A stretch of 64,000 bases of DNA from CAZCFB01 sp964511535 (GTDB lineage: Bacteria > Myxococcota_A > Polyangia > GCA-2747355 > CAZCFB01), in NCBI GenBank assembly GCA_964511535.1, contig CAZEFW010000018.1, positions 17,167-81,166 on the forward strand. Reading direction: 5' to 3'. This document shows, one piece after another, positions 24,129 to 33,111 of this stretch. The position numbers and the translations under genes were made by a program. The notes beneath the pieces are model-generated. The model saw nothing but the letters and a program-made list of their open reading frames with translations, searched no databases and was not told the origin of the DNA. The first letter of the stretch is position 1; every line of letters begins with the position of its first letter.

Positions 24129-26090
24129 GTGACTAACAGAATGTTGATCAACGGCCGCCACGCCGAAGAGCTGCGGGTGGCCATCGTGGACGAGACCGGC
24201 AGGCTGCAGGGCTACAGAGTGGCCATGGGCGAGGCCGGCGTGGAGCGGGGCAACATATACCGCGGGGTGGTGGCCAACATCGAGCCGAGCCTGGACGCGG
24301 CGTTCATCGAGTACGGCGCCTCACGGCATGGATTCCTCAAGCGCCATGACGTGGTGCCCGAGGCGTATCACAATCCGGGAAAGAAGAAGAGTTCCGGGGG
24401 CAAAGGCGAGAGCAAGGGCAAGGGCAAGGGCAAGGGCAAGAGCCAGGGGATCGCTGACGTCCTGCAAAAGGGCCAGCCGGTCCTGGTGCAGGTGACCCGT
24501 GACGCGGTGGCCAACAAGGGCGCCACCCTGACCACCAACATCAGCATCGCCGGCCGCTACCTGGTGCTCAAGCCGTACGAAGGCACCCCCGGGGTGTCGC
24601 GCAAGGTGGAGGACGAGACCCTGCGGCGCAAGCTGCGGGAGAAAGTGAAGAGCCTGGTAGCCGGGGACTTCGGCTTCATCGTGCGGACCAACGCCGCCGA
24701 TCAGACCAAGACCGAGCTCAAGGGGGATCTGGATCGGCTCAAGCGGCTCTGGAAGCAGGCCCTGGCCGAGAGCAAGAAGGGCCGCGGCGCCAAGATGGTC
24801 TACGACGACCAGGATCTCGTGATCCAGGTGCTCAGGGATTACCTGAACGCGGTGGTGGCAGAGATCCTGGTGGACGACGAGGTGATCTTCGAGCATGCCC
24901 AGCGATACCTGGCGGCCGTGGCGCCCCGGCGCAAGATCCCGCTCGAGCTCTACAACGAGCGCACGCCGCTGTTCTCTCGGTTCAAGCTGGAGCCCCAGAT
25001 CGCGGCCATTTACCGTCGGCAGGTGCCGCTGCCCAGCGGTGGGTCCCTGGTCATCGACGGTACCGAGGCGCTCACCGCCATCGACGTCAACTCGGGCAAG
25101 GCGACCAGGGGCGAGTCCCAGAAGGACACGGCCCTGAACACCAACCTGGAGGCCGCCGACGAGGTCGCGCGGCAGCTCCGGCTGCGGGATATCGGCGGCT
25201 TGGTGGTGGTGGACTTCATCGACATGCGCACCCAGAAGCACCAGCGCGCGGTGGAAAAGGCGGTCAAGGAGGCGATGAAGCCGGACAAGGCCCGCTCACA
25301 CACCAGCAAGCTGAGCGCCAACGGGCTGCTGGAGATCAACCGGCAGCGGGTGGGCCAGGCGCTCACCCTGCGCACCCACGTCGTATGCGATGCGTGCAGA
25401 GGGACCGGCTGGTTGCCCGCGCCAGACATGGCTGCCCTGGGGCTGCTGCGTCGGATCGAAGCCCGGGCCGCCGAGGTGAACCTCGACCGGGCCAGGGTGC
25501 ACCTGAACCCCGAGACCGCTCAGCAGCTGCAGAACAGGCGGCGCACCCAGCTCGCAGCGCTGGAGCACACCTACAACTGCCACATCGAGGTCCTGGCCGC
25601 ACCGGACCTGAGGCCCGGCGAAGAGCGGCTGGAGTGGCGGGTACGCACCGGGCTGCCCCCGGAGGAGCCGCGGGAGGCGCCGGTCGCCCTGGCGCGCGCG
25701 GCCGCGCCGGCGCTGGCCGAACCCGAGGCGGATCCTGCGCCGGAGGAGACCTCTTCGGGCTCTTCCAAGCGCCGTGGCAGGCGGCGGCGCAATCCGCGCG
25801 CGGCCAACGGCGAGGCGGATGCCGGGGCGAACACCGAGACGGCACCTGCGGAGGAGGGCGCAGCAGAGGAGAAGCCGAGGAGCTCGTCATCCCGGCGGCG
25901 GCGCCGCCGCAGGCGCAAGAAGAAGGCCCCATCAGGATCCTCATCGGCGTCCGGTGATGGTGGCGGCGCCAGCTCCGGGGGAGGCGAAAAGTCCAGCCAG
26001 GGAGGGGAAGGCTCCTCCAGGCGCTCGAGCGGTCGCCGCCGGGGCAGGCGGAGGCGCAGGAAGCCGCCGTCCGCGGACGCTGCCGGCTAA
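24129..26090 (+). CDS. rng: Ribonuclease E/G family protein
   Basis: 653 residues from a GTG with GGAG five bases upstream. The N-terminal S1-like domain (about 40-128) is interrupted by a Lys/Gly-rich insert at residues 84-106. The catalytic DNase I-like domain has D319 in AIDVNSGKATRGE and D362 in VVVDFIDM, the two metal-binding aspartates. C420 and C423 (VVCDACRGTGW) form the half-site of the zinc link that dimerises the enzyme. From about residue 515 the tail is disordered and increasingly Arg/Ser-rich, with a run of eight arginines, as expected for an RNA- or degradosome-binding region. It would process rRNA and mRNA endonucleolytically. Whether to call it E or G is uncertain: the catalytic half is complete and the tail is short. 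A PAP2 gene follows 12 nt later. Confidence 0.92.
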   Translation: MTNRMLINGRHAEELRVAIVDETGRLQGYRVAMGEAGVERGNIYRGVVANIEPSLDAAFIEYGASRHGFLKRHDVVPEAYHNPGKKKSSGGKGESKGKGKGKGKSQGIADVLQKGQPVLVQVTRDAVANKGATLTTNISIAGRYLVLKPYEGTPGVSRKVEDETLRRKLREKVKSLVAGDFGFIVRTNAADQTKTELKGDLDRLKRLWKQALAESKKGRGAKMVYDDQDLVIQVLRDYLNAVVAEILVDDEVIFEHAQRYLAAVAPRRKIPLELYNERTPLFSRFKLEPQIAAIYRRQVPLPSGGSLVIDGTEALTAIDVNSGKATRGESQKDTALNTNLEAADEVARQLRLRDIGGLVVVDFIDMRTQKHQRAVEKAVKEAMKPDKARSHTSKLSANGLLEINRQRVGQALTLRTHVVCDACRGTGWLPAPDMAALGLLRRIEARAAEVNLDRARVHLNPETAQQLQNRRRTQLAALEHTYNCHIEVLAAPDLRPGEERLEWRVRTGLPPEEPREAPVALARAAAPALAEPEADPAPEETSSGSSKRRGRRRRNPRAANGEADAGANTETAPAEEGAAEEKPRSSSSRRRRRRRRKKKAPSGSSSASGDGGGASSGGGEKSSQGGEGSSRRSSGRRRGRRRRRKPPSADAAG

Positions 26091-26102
26091 GCCGCTGCTG
26101 AA

Positions 26103-26771
26103 ATGAAGGCACCCACCGTGGCCTGGCTCATTTTCGCCCTGCTCTGGGCCGGGGCGCTGGTGGCTGCCTCGCCGGTGGACCTGCAGCTCTCCCGGGCCGT
26201 GGCACAGCCGGAGCACTGGTACGCCGTGCTGATCTACCGCCACGGCACCTGGCCATCGGGTTTGCTGTATCTGGTGGGCGTGATCTGGCTTGCCGTGCCC
26301 TCCCTGAGGCGCCGCTCCCACCTGACAGCCCTGGTGATGGCCTCCTTGCTGGCCCAGGCCTTGCTCCACCCACTGATCATAACGTCTGCGCTTAAAATAT
26401 CCTTTGGTCGCCTGCGGTTTCATCAAATTGCTTCAACCAATTTCTCGCAATACACGCCCTTCTACCTACCCCGCCCGTCCCTGGGTGGGCGATCGTTCCC
26501 CTCGGGCCATGTCGCCACCTCGGTTGTGCTGTGGCCCGCAGCGCTGCTCGGCTGGCGCCATGACAGGCGCGGCGTGGCGGCAGCCCTGGCAGCCCTGACC
26601 CTGGTCTGGGGCGTGGCGGTGGCCTGGGGCCGCATCCTGCACGGCGCCCACTATCTGACCGACACCCTGTTCTCGTTTGGTCTGGCCCCGCTCCTTGCGC
26701 CCCTCACCGTTCGGGTTGGTCACTGGTATTTGCGCAAGTTCGAGGGGCAGGCTTCCCGGAGAGAGTCCTGA
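26103..26771 (+). CDS. PAP2 family membrane phosphatase
   Basis: 222 residues with about five or six membrane segments. The phosphatase signature is present: KISFGRLRF (motif 1), GGRSFPSGHVATS (motif 2, SGH) and GRILHGAHYLTD (motif 3, with the catalytic His and Asp). Motif 3 usually begins SR; here it is GR, and the key residues are kept. Likely substrates are phosphatidate, undecaprenyl pyrophosphate or lipid A phosphates at the periplasmic face. It begins 12 nt after the RNase E/G stop. A strong hairpin follows at 26791. One AT-rich patch (26380-26450) departs from the local high GC. Confidence 0.88.
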   Translation: MKAPTVAWLIFALLWAGALVAASPVDLQLSRAVAQPEHWYAVLIYRHGTWPSGLLYLVGVIWLAVPSLRRRSHLTALVMASLLAQALLHPLIITSALKISFGRLRFHQIASTNFSQYTPFYLPRPSLGGRSFPSGHVATSVVLWPAALLGWRHDRRGVAAALAALTLVWGVAVAWGRILHGAHYLTDTLFSFGLAPLLAPLTVRVGHWYLRKFEGQASRRES

Positions 26772-26790
26772 TTACAGGGGGTTGGGTTTG

Positions 26791-26824
26791 GGGGTTTCAG
26801 CCCCCCGGCGGGGGGTGAAGCCCC
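26791..26824 (+). terminator. Stem-loop terminator after the PAP2 gene
   Basis: GGGGTTTCAGCCCCCC pairs with GGGGGGTGAAGCCCC around a 3-nt loop, with one bulged base. It lies 20 nt after the PAP2 stop and there is no clear U tract. Confidence 0.6.
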
Positions 26825-26921
26825 ACAGGTCGCGCCGCAGCGAATCCTGTAACCTGCTGAAATCTAACGATCGTCATGGGTGGGGGTGGATGGCCCACCC
26901 GTTGCACTTGTTCCGGGCGTG

Positions 26922-28238
26922 ATGAAAAACAAAGCCCAGATCATATTGAGCCTCCCCGCAACCCTCTGCATCGCCATGCTCGGCTGCGGGCCCGTTGAAA
27001 TCGGTGATGGCGACCGGTCCATTCAGGTGGTCCTCGAGGACACCGGCTACAAGCCCTTTGGCTGACCGACCCCTCCCGGGGGCGGGTTCCCCGGCGGTCC
27101 TGGCGGTGGCGGCAATCCTGGCGGTGGCGGAGGCTGCGATCCAAACAATCCTGGCGGCGGCACCAACCCCGGGCCGGGCGGCGGCAACAACCCGCCCCCG
27201 CCCAACCCGGCGCCGTCCCCCAACCCGGCTCCTCCGCCAGGCGGTGGATCCCCGTCTCCCGGCACCAAGAAGGGCTTCGGCGCCACCTGCGTGACCGGAT
27301 CCGATTGCACCTCGGGCTACTGCATCAAGGGCCCCAGCGGGTCGCCTTACTGCAGCAAGAAGTGCAGCGCCGCCAGCGAGTGCAACGGCGGCGGTTGCCA
27401 CCAGACCAACATTCCCGGCCTCAAGGTGTGCGGGAACCCGTCCCAGGGCAGCCCGAGCCCGGCTCCCAAGCCCGGCGGCGGCGGCAGCCTCACCCCGCCC
27501 GGAAACAAGGACACCACCAAGCCCACGGTTACCATCACCAGCCCGAGCAGCAACGCCTCGGTCTCCCCCTGCGTCACGGTCAAGGCCAGCATCACCGACA
27601 AGGGCGGCATCAAGTACGCCACCGTGCGGGTGAACGGCACGCCCAAGGGCACCAAGACCGCAGCGCCCTACAACTTCATGCTCCACCTGACCGCAGGCAA
27701 TTCCTACACCATCACGGTGGAGGCGAAGGACAAGGCTGGCAACATGGGCAAGGCCACCATCAAGATCACGACCACCAGCGCTGCGCCGCCCCAGCCCAAG
27801 CCGCCGGCCCCCAAGCCTCCCGGTAGCGGAAGCGGAAGCGGCAGCGGGAATGGCAGCGGGAATGGCAGCGGTGGCGGCTCGACCACGCCGCCCGCCAATC
27901 CCAAGCCCAAGGGCGCCTACGGCGCCAGCTGCACCCAGTGGAACGATTGCAGCAGCGGCATGTGCGCCCACGACGCCTCGTTGCAGAAGAGCTACTGCAC
28001 CAAGACCTGCGACCCGGCCAACGTGGCCCCCTGCCCCGCGGGCTCGACCTGCCTCGGCTCCAACGGCGGCGCGTATGTCTGCGCGCCGGACCTGGCGCCC
28101 GGCTCCTTCGACCAGGGCAACAACCTCAGCGGCCTGGATTCTGGCTGCTCCATGGGCCGCGGCTCGACCACCTCGGCCGGCCCCCTCGCCCTGCTGCCGC
28201 TGATCTTCCTGCTGCTGGCCGTGCGGCGTCGCGGCTGA
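26922..28238 (+). pseudogene. MYXO-CTERM surface lipoprotein gene interrupted by one in-frame TGA (27063-27065)
   Basis: From the ATG at 26922 the frame gives a signal peptide with lipobox CIAMLGC and 47 residues ending GYKPFG, then TGA. The same frame stays open for another 390 codons to 28238, with no other stop. The continuation is a Gly/Pro/Asn-rich linker, a Cys-rich module (CVTGSDCTSGYC), an Ig-like domain (TVTITSPSSNASVSPC and TVRVNG), a Gly-Ser linker, a second Cys module and a MYXO-CTERM-like tail (DSGCSMGRG, hydrophobic stretch, RRR). One substitution thus separates the export signal from the rest. Explanations are a nonsense mutation, a base-calling error or, less likely, readthrough. 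Only the downstream part is left if translation reinitiates (for example the GTG at 27291), and it would not be exported. Confidence 0.8.
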
Positions 28239-28270
28239 TCGTCCCCCACAACAAGACCCCCATTTAGCAG

Positions 28271-28285
28271 TACAATCGGGCCATG
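28271..28285 (+). promoter_or_regulatory. Possible leaderless promoter of the GLUG-repeat lipoprotein
   Basis: TACAAT (28271-28276) ends 6 nt before the ATG at 28283, and there is no ribosome-binding site. The arrangement is the same as at 6431. Confidence 0.4.
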
Positions 28286-29725
28286 AGGCCCATGCGGCTC
28301 AGCATCCTGGCCTGCGGCTTGCTCGCAGGATGTCACCTGGTCTTCCGTTACGAGGACCAGCCGGCATCTCCGCCCGAGGCGGGGGTGACAGACGCGACAA
28401 CCATCGCCGACAGGACCCAGCGACCGGACACCAAGCCCGGCTACTGCAGGGGCTCCCGCCTGACCGGGGCCCCCTTCGCTGGCGGTGCGGGGACGGCGGC
28501 CTCGCCTTATGCCATCTGCACCGCCAAGCAGCTCGCGGCGGTAAACGGGGTGCTCTCTGCCGGACACCACTTCAAGCTGATGACCACGCTGTCGCTCAAA
28601 GGCGCTGGCATCGGCGTCATGCGCGGGAAGAACGGCCTGGATGGGTTGAGGGGCCTGTTCGACGGCAACGGGAACATCCTGTCCGACCTCGAGATCAAAG
28701 AAACCAGCGGCAGCAACGTGGGCCTGTTCGCCAAGATCCTCAAGGAGGGCACGGTCAAGGACCTGACGCTGCGCAACGTCAAGGTGGAGGGTGGCAGCGC
28801 CGTGGGCGCGCTGGCTGGCCGCAGCGATGGGCTGATCCAGGGGTGCAAGGTCAGCGGCCGCGTGCGGGGCGGCGGGGTGAACATCGGCGGGCTGGTGGGG
28901 GACAACAGCGGCGAGGTCAAGGGGTGCAGCAGCTCCGCCGGAGTGGAGGGCTCGCGGTCGGCCGCCGTGATCGGCGGGCTGGTGGGAGCCAACAACAAGG
29001 ACATCTCGGCCTCCTTCGCCACCGGCGCGGTGACCAACCAGGTGGTGGGGCGCTGCTCCTACGCGGGGGGGCTGGTGGGGTGGAACATGGGCAAGGTCTC
29101 CACGTCCTGGGCCAGCGGGGCGGTGTTTGCCCAGGGGGCACTGGCCGGGGGCCTGGCCGGGCTGAACTACGGGCTGATCCAGGACTGCTTCGCCACTGGC
29201 TCGGTGCGAGCCGGGCTGGCCACGCTGGTGAGCACCTGCGACCCGGGTGGAATGGGCTCCTACGCGGGAGGGCTGGTGGGCGGCCACGCGTGCGTGCGGC
29301 TCTTCGGCGCGCCCTGCAACAAGGAGAGCGCGATCCGGCGCTCCTATGCCACGGGCAAGGTGGACGGCAAGGGGTCCTCCAACGGGGCGCTGGTGGGGTA
29401 CATGACCGGCACCACCACGGTGTCTGCCGACAACTTCGCCGTTGGCGAGGTCCTGTCCGCAAAGAGCGCCCCGGGGGGCGTCTTCGGCCACGCGGCAGGC
29501 GGGCAGGACGCCGGCTCGCGCTGGGACACCCACGGGACTGGCGCTCCGAAGATGTGCGGAAAAGCTGATCCCACGGCCAAGGGGTGCGTGGACGCCAGCG
29601 GCGTTGACACCTCCAAGCCCGGCTTCGGCGCTTACTTCAAGGAAAGCAAGAACCCGCCGCTGACCCGGTGGGATTTCAGCAAGACCTGGAAGGAGATGAC
29701 CGGGGCTTACCCGAGGCTGCGCTGA
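28283..29725 (+). CDS. Lipoprotein with GLUG-motif repeats
   Basis: 480 residues. The short signal peptide MRPMRLSILACGLLAGC ends in a lipobox (C17). From about residue 135 to 385 the protein is built of imperfect GLUG-type repeats: GGLVGDNSGEVKGCSSSA, GGLVGANNKDISASFATG and GGLVGWNMGKVSTSWASG, each ending near a Gly-Leu-Val-Gly pair. GLUG repeats fold as a beta-helix and occur in IgA-protease-like adhesins and bacterial surface proteins. Extra cysteines inside the repeats may form disulfides. It probably faces outward from the outer membrane. No catalytic motif is visible. It lies between two other exported Cys-rich genes on the same strand, with its own probable promoter. Confidence 0.82.
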   Translation: MRPMRLSILACGLLAGCHLVFRYEDQPASPPEAGVTDATTIADRTQRPDTKPGYCRGSRLTGAPFAGGAGTAASPYAICTAKQLAAVNGVLSAGHHFKLMTTLSLKGAGIGVMRGKNGLDGLRGLFDGNGNILSDLEIKETSGSNVGLFAKILKEGTVKDLTLRNVKVEGGSAVGALAGRSDGLIQGCKVSGRVRGGGVNIGGLVGDNSGEVKGCSSSAGVEGSRSAAVIGGLVGANNKDISASFATGAVTNQVVGRCSYAGGLVGWNMGKVSTSWASGAVFAQGALAGGLAGLNYGLIQDCFATGSVRAGLATLVSTCDPGGMGSYAGGLVGGHACVRLFGAPCNKESAIRRSYATGKVDGKGSSNGALVGYMTGTTTVSADNFAVGEVLSAKSAPGGVFGHAAGGQDAGSRWDTHGTGAPKMCGKADPTAKGCVDASGVDTSKPGFGAYFKESKNPPLTRWDFSKTWKEMTGAYPRLR

Positions 29726-29772
29726 AGGGTGCAGCCGTAGTATGCTGTGCGGGAAAGATGAGGTAATACAAA

Positions 29773-31548
29773 TTGCTTTATAGACTCGCCTGCCTGACCA
29801 AGCCCATTCTGATCACCCTGTTGGCCGCCGCCCCCTCCCTGGCGCTGGCCACAGACGGCGGCCCGCCGCCTGACGCCGCGGCCCCGAAGGTGTGCAACGC
29901 CACTTGCGTGGCCAGCGCCAAGCACCTGTGCGCCTACGACTCGAAGCGCAAGCGATGCGTGGAGTGCACAGCGGATGTGCACTGCGCCAAGAACCCGGCG
30001 GCGTTCGGCTCGACCTGCGACACCAGCCTCGGCATCTGCACATGCTCCACCTCCAGCGGGCAATCCTGCGCGGGCAAGGTGCCGGGCACGCGGTGCATCT
30101 CCACGCCCTATTCGCCCCTGTGCGGTTGCTCCAGCGGGGCGGACTGTGGCCCGACGCGCAAGTGCCTGGGCCAGGCCTTCGGGGTGAAGGTCTGCGCGGC
30201 GCCGTGCAAGGTGGACAAGGACTGCCCCGAGCCGTCCCGACCGTTCTGCGTCCCGGCCAGCGGCGCGTGCGTGGCCTGCCGCACCGCCGGCGACTGCCAC
30301 GGCCCCTTTACGCCCCGTTGCGATGCCACCCTGGGCCGCTGCGTCCAGTGCCTGACCGACGGCCAGTGCACCGGCGCTGGCAAGCCCCGCTGCGACCGCA
30401 AGACGGGCAAGTGCGAGCAGTGCACCGACGACACCCAATGCCCCGGCGCGACCGGCGAGGGCGCGAAGTGCCTGCTGGGCGGGCTGGGCAACAAGCGGTG
30501 CGGCTGCAAGACGGACCAGGACTGCGCGGGCAACAAGTACGGCCCCACCTGCGACGCGGCCACGGGGCTTTGCTCCTGCGCGGCTGACACCCAGTGCAAG
30601 GCGCCCCTGCTCAGGTGCGCGCCGGTGTTCGTCGGCGCGGCGCGCAAGCGCTGCACAGGCACCTGCAGCGACAACAAGCAGTGCGGCGCCGGGCTGCGCT
30701 GCCTGGTCACCAGCGGGGGGGTGTGCGGCGAGTGCAACAAGGACGCCCACTGCGCTGGATCGGCGCGCCCCTTTTGCGATGCCAAGCAGCGCCGCTGCGT
30801 GGCGTGCAAGGTGGACAGCGACTGCACCTCCAAGTCGGCGCCCCTGTGTGACGCGAAGCTGGGCAAGTGCGTGGCGTGCAAGACCACCGCGGATTGCAAG
30901 GCCTCGGCCGACGGCGCGATCTGCGCGGCGGGCGCCTGCACCTGCGCAGCGGACAGCGACTGCGCCGGCGTCGGACGCTGGGGGGCGAAGTGCGTCTCCC
31001 ACGGCGGGATCAAGCGGTGCGGCTGCGCTGCCGCTTCCCAGTGCAAGGGGAACGTCAACGGCGGCGCCTGCGCCCTGCCGGTGGGCAAGTGCAGTTGCAA
31101 GGCGGACACCGAGTGCAAGGCGGGGGTGGCCAAGTGTCGGTCGGCCTACCCGGGCGCCAAGTACAAGGTGTGCCTGGACCTGTGCAAGAAGGACAGCGAC
31201 TGCGCCAGCAAGGAGACCCCGCGGTGTGACACCAAGACCGGCCACTGCGTGACCTGCACCGCCGACGCCCACTGCGCCGCCACGCCCTGGGAGAAGCGGT
31301 GCGACACGACGCGGCGGCGCTGCGTGGAGTGCGTGACCAACGCCCACTGCACCAGCTCCACGCTGGGCAAGAACTGCAAGGGCGGGCTGTGCGTCTGCGG
31401 CACCAGCGCCGACTGCGCGGGCAACGTGCACGGGCCGGTGTGCGACAAGAAGTACCGGTCCTGCACCTGCACGACCGACAAGGAGTGCGCCGCCGGTAAG
31501 AAGTGCAAGCAGAGCAAGCTGGGGACGAAGGTCAAGCTGTGCCAGTGA
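29773..31548 (+). CDS. Secreted Cys-rich repeat protein
   Basis: 591 residues from a TTG whose GAGGT ribosome-binding site lies 8 nt upstream; an ATG at 29758 runs straight into TAA. The N-terminus (KPILITLLAAAPSLALA) is a Sec signal peptide without a lipobox. The mature part is a chain of irregular units of 25-45 residues in which a CxxD/CxxC pattern recurs (RCVECTADVHCAKNPA, ACVACRTAGDCHG, RCVQCLTDGQCTG, KCVACKTTADC). Cysteine makes up more than a tenth of residues, implying a rod held by disulfides. It has no cell-anchoring tail, so it may be released or bound non-covalently. Its stop codon overlaps the start of the following sulfotransferase-like gene (GTGA), suggesting joint production. 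Function unknown. Confidence 0.8.
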   Translation: MLYRLACLTKPILITLLAAAPSLALATDGGPPPDAAAPKVCNATCVASAKHLCAYDSKRKRCVECTADVHCAKNPAAFGSTCDTSLGICTCSTSSGQSCAGKVPGTRCISTPYSPLCGCSSGADCGPTRKCLGQAFGVKVCAAPCKVDKDCPEPSRPFCVPASGACVACRTAGDCHGPFTPRCDATLGRCVQCLTDGQCTGAGKPRCDRKTGKCEQCTDDTQCPGATGEGAKCLLGGLGNKRCGCKTDQDCAGNKYGPTCDAATGLCSCAADTQCKAPLLRCAPVFVGAARKRCTGTCSDNKQCGAGLRCLVTSGGVCGECNKDAHCAGSARPFCDAKQRRCVACKVDSDCTSKSAPLCDAKLGKCVACKTTADCKASADGAICAAGACTCAADSDCAGVGRWGAKCVSHGGIKRCGCAAASQCKGNVNGGACALPVGKCSCKADTECKAGVAKCRSAYPGAKYKVCLDLCKKDSDCASKETPRCDTKTGHCVTCTADAHCAATPWEKRCDTTRRRCVECVTNAHCTSSTLGKNCKGGLCVCGTSADCAGNVHGPVCDKKYRSCTCTTDKECAAGKKCKQSKLGTKVKLCQ

Positions 31549-33107
31549 GGGGCGCGAATCGCGGCCGGTGGTTGGCCGGCTGCCTTGTGGTGATCTGGGC
31601 GGCCGCGGCCTGCTCCGACGACGTCGAGCCGCAGCTTGACCGGGGGGTGGACAGCGGCCCTGACAGCGCCGCGCCCGACGCCGAGCCGGCGGACCTGGCG
31701 CCCGACGCGCCGCTCCCCCCGCTGACCCTGGGCAAGGTGTCCGTGGAGGACAACCCGCGCAGCGTGCTCTCCTGCTTCGTCTCCTTCTCCACCAGCGTCG
31801 CGGCGCTGCCCTTCGTCGAGTTCACCCGCGCGGGGGCGCCTTCGGTGCGCGTGCGTGTGGATGGCCCGGTCCCGGGGACCAAGCACCGGGTGCTGGTGTT
31901 CGGCATGCACGCGAGCAAGGCCCACAGCCTGGTGGCCGGCGCCCGCTCGCTGCTTGACGGCAGCGAGAAGCGCGCCGCCGCGGTGAAGTACACCACCGCG
32001 GCGCTGCCAGCCTTCTTGCCCCGGGCGGAGGTGCTGGTCCATGACCGGCGGCGGGCTCAGCACGGCTGGACCTTGATGACCGTGAGCGCCGGCGACCGGG
32101 AGAACAACACCGTGACCATGGATCCGTACTTCACGCCGACGGCGGTGATGTACGACATGGACGGCGAGCCCGTGTGGTACCGGGTGCACGGCCTGCCGCG
32201 CCTGGGCGACACCCGCTACAGCGACGGGCGCGTGCTGGTGCAGAGCATGGGCAGCATCAACGAGCCGAAGCTGTCGGCCATGGAGGTGGACCTGTCAGGG
32301 GCGGTGGTGTGGCGCGGCCCGATGCAGCCGGAGCGCAACGTGCACGGCCACTTCAACCACCACTTCGAGCGGCTGCCCGACGGCAACTACATCGCGCTGA
32401 AGAACGCGTTCTACCGGCGGGTCCTGGGCGACGTCATCGTGGTGATGAAGCCGAACCACAAGGAGATCTGGACCTGGAGCACCTTCGACCACATCAAGCC
32501 GGATCTCGGCAAGTGGGACGGCAAGGGGAACTTCGACTACACCCACGGCAACTCGGTGGTGATGGACGCCGATCGGGGCGTGGTCTACTACAACGCGCGC
32601 CACCAGGACATGGTGTACAAGATCCGCATGTCCACCGGGAAGGTGATCTGGCGCCTGGGCGAGGGCGGCACCTTCAAGGCGGACCCGAAGGTGAAGTACC
32701 CCTGGTTCCTCAAGGCCCACGGCGTGGAGGTGCAGCCCAACGGCAACGTGCTGGTCTATGACAACGGCATGAAGAGCCGGGGCTGGTCCCGGGCGGTGGA
32801 GTACGAGCTCGACCTGGCGAAGAAGACCTCGCGAGTCGCCTGGCAGTACAGCGGCTTCCCCAACAAGAGCTGGATGACCCTCTACTGGGGCGACGCCGAT
32901 CGTCTGCCCAACGGCAACACGCTGATCACCGCCGGCACCTGGGTCAAGGGCCAGCGCAGCCACATCTTCGAGGTGACACCCGACTGGCGCAGGGTGTGGG
33001 AGATCCGCTTGCCCAAGGTGAAGCAGACCGGGCGCAGCGTGGGCGTCTACAACAGCCAGCGCATGACTCCGCCGCTGACCATCACCCGAACCTCCGGCGG
33101 GAAATGA
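31545..33107 (+). CDS. Arylsulfotransferase (ASST) family lipoprotein
   Basis: 520 residues; the GTG start overlaps the upstream TGA (GTGA). The signal peptide ends in the lipobox AAAC-S (VIWAAAACSDD), followed by an acidic linker and a beta-sandwich region. The rest is a beta-propeller with the ASST-type repeats YDMDGEPVWY, HHFERLPDGNY, NSVVMDADRGVVYY, AHGVEVQPNGNVLVYDNG and DADRLPNGNTLI. The histidines expected near the active site are in HFNHHFERLP, YTHGN and KAHGVEV. Enzymes of this family move sulfate from a phenolic sulfate ester to another phenol in the periplasm without PAPS. Many family members have unknown acceptors, so the activity is plausible rather than certain. A paralogue follows after 4 nt. 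Confidence 0.78.
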   Translation: MRGANRGRWLAGCLVVIWAAAACSDDVEPQLDRGVDSGPDSAAPDAEPADLAPDAPLPPLTLGKVSVEDNPRSVLSCFVSFSTSVAALPFVEFTRAGAPSVRVRVDGPVPGTKHRVLVFGMHASKAHSLVAGARSLLDGSEKRAAAVKYTTAALPAFLPRAEVLVHDRRRAQHGWTLMTVSAGDRENNTVTMDPYFTPTAVMYDMDGEPVWYRVHGLPRLGDTRYSDGRVLVQSMGSINEPKLSAMEVDLSGAVVWRGPMQPERNVHGHFNHHFERLPDGNYIALKNAFYRRVLGDVIVVMKPNHKEIWTWSTFDHIKPDLGKWDGKGNFDYTHGNSVVMDADRGVVYYNARHQDMVYKIRMSTGKVIWRLGEGGTFKADPKVKYPWFLKAHGVEVQPNGNVLVYDNGMKSRGWSRAVEYELDLAKKTSRVAWQYSGFPNKSWMTLYWGDADRLPNGNTLITAGTWVKGQRSHIFEVTPDWRRVWEIRLPKVKQTGRSVGVYNSQRMTPPLTITRTSGGK

Positions 33108-33111
33108 AGCC

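Noticed and set aside
27063..27110. Selenocysteine recoding of the TGA at 27063
   Set aside because: GC-rich sequence follows, but I see no SECIS-like stem of the right spacing, and the site is in a Gly/Pro linker where a selenocysteine has no evident use. A mutation or sequencing error is simpler.
27291..28238. Independent gene from the GTG at 27291
   Set aside because: It has no signal peptide although its tail needs export, and the upstream frame is open back to 27066, so it is better read as the 3' part of the interrupted gene.
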